NCBI GenBank assembly: GCA_029962745.1
Contig: CM057165.1
Span: forward strand, 7,650,978-7,714,977
Length of the DNA: 64,000 nt
Direction: 5' to 3'
Origin: Echinometra lucunter
Taxonomy: Eukaryota > Echinodermata > Echinoidea > Camarodonta > Echinometridae
Below, one piece after another: positions 56,601 through 62,600 of this stretch. A model generated the notes under the pieces. That model made no database searches, was not told the DNA's origin, and saw only the letters and a program-made list of their open reading frames with translations. Position 1 is the first letter of the stretch. Every line of letters begins with the position of its first letter. The translations under genes were made by a program, and so were the position numbers.

Positions 56601-59600
56601 CATTCTTTGTAAGTTGCTTCTTGCTTGCCTTGCATTGCATGATGGGATGGCTATGACAGTGCATGGTGGCTGGTCAGAGTGGACCGAGTGGGGGCAGTGC
56701 AGTAAGACATGTGGGCGGGGCATGAGGATACGCACACGTCGCTGCGACAGTCCCTCCCCGGCTAATAATGGACTGCAATGCACGGGGCCAGAGGTAGAAC
56801 AGAACTCATGCCATATGGATAGTTGCCCTAGTAAGTGCCGGCTGTCTTGTGTGGGTGTAGATTTGTGTGTTTTTTTATGCAGATAAAATATTGAAACACT
56901 GAAAGACATGCTCTTAGCAGGTAAGAGCTGAGAAAAGAATGAGCAATGAAGTCATGTATGAGAGAGTTCAGGTTGTATCATTTTTTCATTGATTATGTTG
57001 CATAAAATACTCTCCTTTGAGATAACCAATATCTCACTCCAACTTTGTCTGGACTTTGAATCACTGACAAATCATGCCTGAACAAGCAACATGTCAATGT
57101 ACATGTTTCATTGCATCAGTCAGTAATGTTCATTGCTATAGGAAACATTATTCTTGATTTATTTTTGCTTTTAGCATATTGTTTTGCTTTTTGATTTGCA
57201 TTACATCCTTATTTAACCATTCGATCAGTGATTTGTTCAACTTTAACTCCAAGAATGAAGAATCGGTTTCTGGGCTCCAAACCTACCCTTTTTTCATTTC
57301 TGCAGTAGATACACTCTTCTCTGAACCAGTTTGTTCATACTTCAGTTGTATTTTACTGTTTTTCCATTATCAGATAAAAACGTATTGAAGAATTGTGGTT
57401 TCTGGTTCTTGAAGAATCAAGACAATCTTCAGAAATACATTTTTTTTTATACCAGTATAAGAAAACTATGGCGGTCCAGTCCCTTGATTGGTCATGAAAA
57501 TTTGAAATTTGATTTGTGATATTATTGTCATATCTCTGCTATCAGTCCATGGCCGATGGGGAGAGTGGCAACCATGGGAGGAATGCTCTGTGACCTGTGG
57601 GTTTGGTGTCCGCGTGAGACGGCGATTCTGTGACAACCCTCCGGTTCAGTACAGAGGAAGGGATTGTGAAGGAGAGAGCATCCAGCAGGATCAGTGCTTT
57701 ACAGGAGAATGCCCAGGTAAGCGGTGATGATGGGGATTGTGATGGTGGTGGTGGTGGTAATGGTGGTGGTGGTGGTGGTGGTGGTGGTGGTGATTGTGAT
57801 GGTGTTGATGGTGGTGATAGTGGTGGTGGTGAAGAAGAAGAATAAGAAGATGATGATGATGGTGATGACAATGACTACATTTAAAGCAGTAATTGAAATG
57901 TTGATAAAAGAAGAAAAAGGAGAAAGAGAAAGAGGAGATGAAGAAGAAGAAGAAGATGAAGAAGAAGAAGAAGTAGAAGTAGAAGTAGAAGTAGATGTAG
58001 AAGAAGAAGAAGAAGGAGAAGAAGGAGAAGAAGAAGAAGAAGAAGAAGAAGAAGAAGAAGGAAGGAGGAGGGAGAATTATGCCATTTAGGCAACTTATCA
58101 AAAGTCAGAGCCAATTTGGAACATGGCCTTTGGCGTCTTTCCTGCTCCCGGCTTTTCCCCTCCGATCCTCCTGTTTCTCCGTAGACAAAACAGCGGGAGA
58201 TAGGGAAAGCGATGTAAATGAACGGTTGGGGAGAAACGATCAAAGACGCAGGACGAGACTTTTGATAAGCGGCCTTATCATAATTCCTTTTTAGAATGTT
58301 ACACTTGAAAGTGATTTAAATTACTTTTTAAGGTATGTCCTTCCACTCCAAATTCCCAAGTCACTGTAAAAAGTGACTGTTAACATATGCTATGACTCAT
58401 TCCCTTTTTGTTTCAGTGGACGGTGGCTGGGGTCCCTGGTCACCATGGCAAATATGTGACAGAACCTGCGGCAATGGCAACACTATCCGAGAGAGATTAT
58501 GTAACAATCCAGAGCCCAGGCATGGAGGCAGGGACTGCAGTGGACTGTCCAGAGAAACCAGGGCTTGCAACATTCGACCATGCCCAGGTATGTAGAACTC
58601 AGCACCACATCATCTGCGAGGCATCATGTTTAAGGATACAAGCTATAACCATTCTTAATCTCCATACCTAACCATCCTTATTTTTGAGGGATTGATCAGT
58701 CTTTTTCTCTCCTCCAAACTATAATGGTTCATAGTGAAAACTGCTGTAGAAGAGCCTACTTCATACACTGGAATCCTCAGTTTTCATTGACATATTCTGA
58801 AGTTTTAGTGGAAGGTTGGCATGTATCTTGAAGACTTCCTTGCCTTGGGTGGTGAATCCTGCCAAAGAATTTGATCTTTGAACACTCTGACCTATTTCTG
58901 CCAGATAAGATACTTTACACCCACCTTGTTCATGAGACAAAATGTAATAAACACATGTAGCTCTTGTTGAAATCTCACTCCTGAATATCTGTATGTGCCC
59001 AAAAATATGGTTACTTGAAAAAGGTACATGTACCTCACATCTGATACATTTGAATTCATTTTGTTGATTTTACAGTTGATGGTGTATGGGGATCGTGGAG
59101 TATCTGGTCTACCTGCACGGTATCCTGCGGTGGAGGGCAGAAGTCCAGGACCAGGACCTGTACTGGACCATTGCATGGTGGGCAGCCCTGTGAAGGCAGG
59201 AGTGAACAGACCATACGATGTAACACAGAGCAGTGTCCTGGTAATTTGATAAGATTTTCTTGCTCTTAGACATTAGCATCCAATTAGATGATTGTAACTT
59301 TAGGCAATTAAATTTATTGGGGGGGGGGGGGGGCAATGAATGATATCGTACATATATGATATCTGTCATATATGATTTCTGTCTTCCCCAGTTTGTATGT
59401 TTTGTCTTTAAAAGCTTTGGTGAATTTATTTCTAGATATTTTACCTCTATGTAACTGTTCTTAGGGACATTTTATTGTCAACTCTCTGTTTCCAGCTGAT
59501 GCCCTAGAATACTACTTCCTCCACACATTTTTAAATTGCTATATGCCTGATGTAGTATATTATACTGTGATTAAAATCAAAACTATTATTCTTGAGTTTC

Positions 59601-62600
59601 AGATGAAAGAAATGTTTCCATTAGCAAAGCGTAATAAAAGGTAAAAATTCAGATATCTATCGCAAGAATTCTAACTAATATGTATATATTTAGAAATAAG
59701 CAAGGTATATAAAAGTTAAAAATTAAGATATACAACAAAAGAATTCTAAGTTAGTTAGAAAGAGGTCGCTACCTATGATAAAGCTCTGTCATGAAATACA
59801 GAATTGTTATTCATGAAAATGAGGCTGCATTGCATGTTTTTACTATTTTTCAATTCAATACTTTTTCTTTCCTGTCGTCACCCCAGTACATGGTAACTGG
59901 TCCGACTGGGATGTATGGGGCGCCTGCTCAGTCATATGTGGTGGAGGAATCAGACAGAGGTTTCGGTCTTGCACCAAGCCAGCTCCATCACCCACTGGCC
60001 GACCATGCGTAGGGGACAGCATTGACACAGAACCCTGCAACCAACAGCCATGCCAAGGTACAGAGCATTAACATTATTATTGTTATTATTGTTATTACTG
60101 CTACTACGATTATTATTATGCTAATTTATGAGTGAAATTACATCTTCACTAATAAAGCTCAGATAAAGCTGAAAGATTGCTAATTCCTGGTATCAATATT
60201 CTTTGTTATATCCTCAGTAGTAGTATTATTTGAAAAGAACAAGGGGATCGATATTTATTTTGTATGTATTTTATTGTCTTGTGAATTTCTTATGTATTTT
60301 TTGTGTTTTTTTAAAACAAATTTTTTCCACCAAAATCTTAAAAAGCCTCAAATTAATGAATTCAACTGGTAAAGGTAAAAATGATGATACATTTATGAAT
60401 TTTGGCTAGAAATACAATTCATACTGAATTTATACACAAAAATTGATTATACATTGTTTAACAGAACAGTTATTGCTAGATAAATGTTATGTGGTCAAGT
60501 TTTGAGATGAAAATTTTGTTTTCTTGACCTTGGTAGTTGACGGTAAATGGTCACTCTGGTCACCTTGGAGTGAATGCTCCCAGACCTGCGGAGAGAGCCA
60601 CAGACGCAAGACTCGCGAGTGCAACAACCCAGCTCCTGCCCATGGTGGCAGGCCATGTGTGGGATTACCTGAGATTATTCAAACCTGTCATACTCCTCCT
60701 TGCATAGGTGGGTTTTCATGCTTCATGTAAGAAATATCTGTCTTTCTAGAATGATAATGGAAATATCTCTGGATTCCTACATCATGATAATAATAATGAT
60801 GATGATAATCCATATGATATGTGCTATATCCACTCTAGGTGCAGAGTAAGATAAACAGGTGAAAGTAGAGAGTAGAAATGCAAGAGAAGATATAATAATC
60901 AATGGGAAGCAATAAACAAGTAACTTTTTAGGATGCTTTATGGCCAAAGATGTCATTTTTATGGCTGATTTGCCCTTTTGCAGGCAGTTTATAAATCTGT
61001 GGATACTGTCATATCATAAAAGTAATAATGAAAATAATAACAGTAATAATGAAAATGATAATGATAGTAATAAGAGAATAATACTAAGGATGATAATGAT
61101 AATTATGATTATAATGATGATAATGATAACTGTGATAATAATAATGATAATAACGATAATAACGATGATGGTAATGATGGTAACAATGATAACAATGATG
61201 ATGATAATAATGATAATAATTATAATAATAGTAATAATGATATTAATGATGATAATAATAATGATATTAGATAATGTTTGCATCATTCATATCCACTACA
61301 CAATTGCTTCGGGTGCTCCAATGTTACCCTGGCTCAGTCAAGGCTCGTTCAGATACGAGGAGGAAAACAGCAGGGTTTTTTAAAGTACATTTTTGGTGTA
61401 CAAAATGAATGGTAGTAACGCAACAGAGGACTGTGCCTTAGGCGTTTTATCTTTACGTTGTTGTGCGAAAGAACGTTTTGGGAACGCAAAATACAAAAAT
61501 GCAAAAATTAAAATGTCTATTTTGACATATTGGAATAGAATTTCAGCAATGATCATGCCACGACAAGATCGTATATCAATTTACAAGGTCTACATGCTAC
61601 CCGTGAAATTATCAGTCATTGTTTGGAAAAAATGGATTTTCAGTGATTTCCCATTTTGCAGACACGTTCTTTTGCGCAACGACATAAAGATAAGACGCCT
61701 TAAACCCCGCGATGGAGTGCCAAAGCCTAGTATGCTAGCTAAATACATTTATACTTGTATTGTTTGTTCATGCATATTGTACTATATAGAGTGCTACTAT
61801 CTACATGTACTATATATTTGAATGCATTTTTAAAGTGTGGTTCACAATGCTGTACATATCACATGTATTTTAATTGTCATTGTTTTCATAAACTTTGCAT
61901 TTGTCTTTTCTGTAGTTGGTCCCAGGTCAGCCATTGCCATGGTAACAGGAAGCATTAATGGAGAGACACTGAATGGTCAACTCTTGGCCAACATCAGCGT
62001 GGACAATGCTGGCTATACTATGGTCAGGGCAAATATGGAAAATGTACCTGAAGAGATAGGTAAGTTACCTAGATTACTAGTGTTCTATTTACAGTGACCC
62101 TGAACACATCAGACACGACTGAAGCACATACCGGGGGGGGGGGGGGGCATGGATCACTTCCATTGAAGAGTGGACAGCATCCGCGAGAATCGTCCTAAGA
62201 AAAAAGCACCCTAGACGAGGACTCAAGGGCAGGCCGCTAGGACACCCTAAACACAGATTTTGTGCAGGGATTTCATTAATTGTTTGGATAATTCATACCC
62301 TTAACCAGGATATTCCCATCTTTATACCTCGAGAGCGATTGTGGGGTCCATTGAAAGTTTTGGAGCCGTTTTTATCTCGAGATAATTCACTGTCTCATTC
62401 TGGCTTTTTATCGTGGTGGCTTCTAATTTTCTTTATTGGATTTTCCGTTCATGGGTCTTGTTACAGTCGGTCCCGCAGTCGGTGCAAATTACACACCCTT
62501 TTTGCGTTTTAGATTATCGGGATTTAGATACCCTTTTTTTCATTTTTTGGCGTTTTTGACACCCTATTCGCGTTCCGCGCCTACCCCTGAAAAAAATGCC

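Noticed and set aside
57691..58101. 136-residue minus-strand frame rich in Phe and His, and plus-strand poly-Glu frames
   Set aside because: They are produced by GGT and GAA repeats between TSP1 exons; no domain.
61393..61821. 142-residue plus-strand frame
   Set aside because: Covers an inverted-repeat element; no recognised domain.
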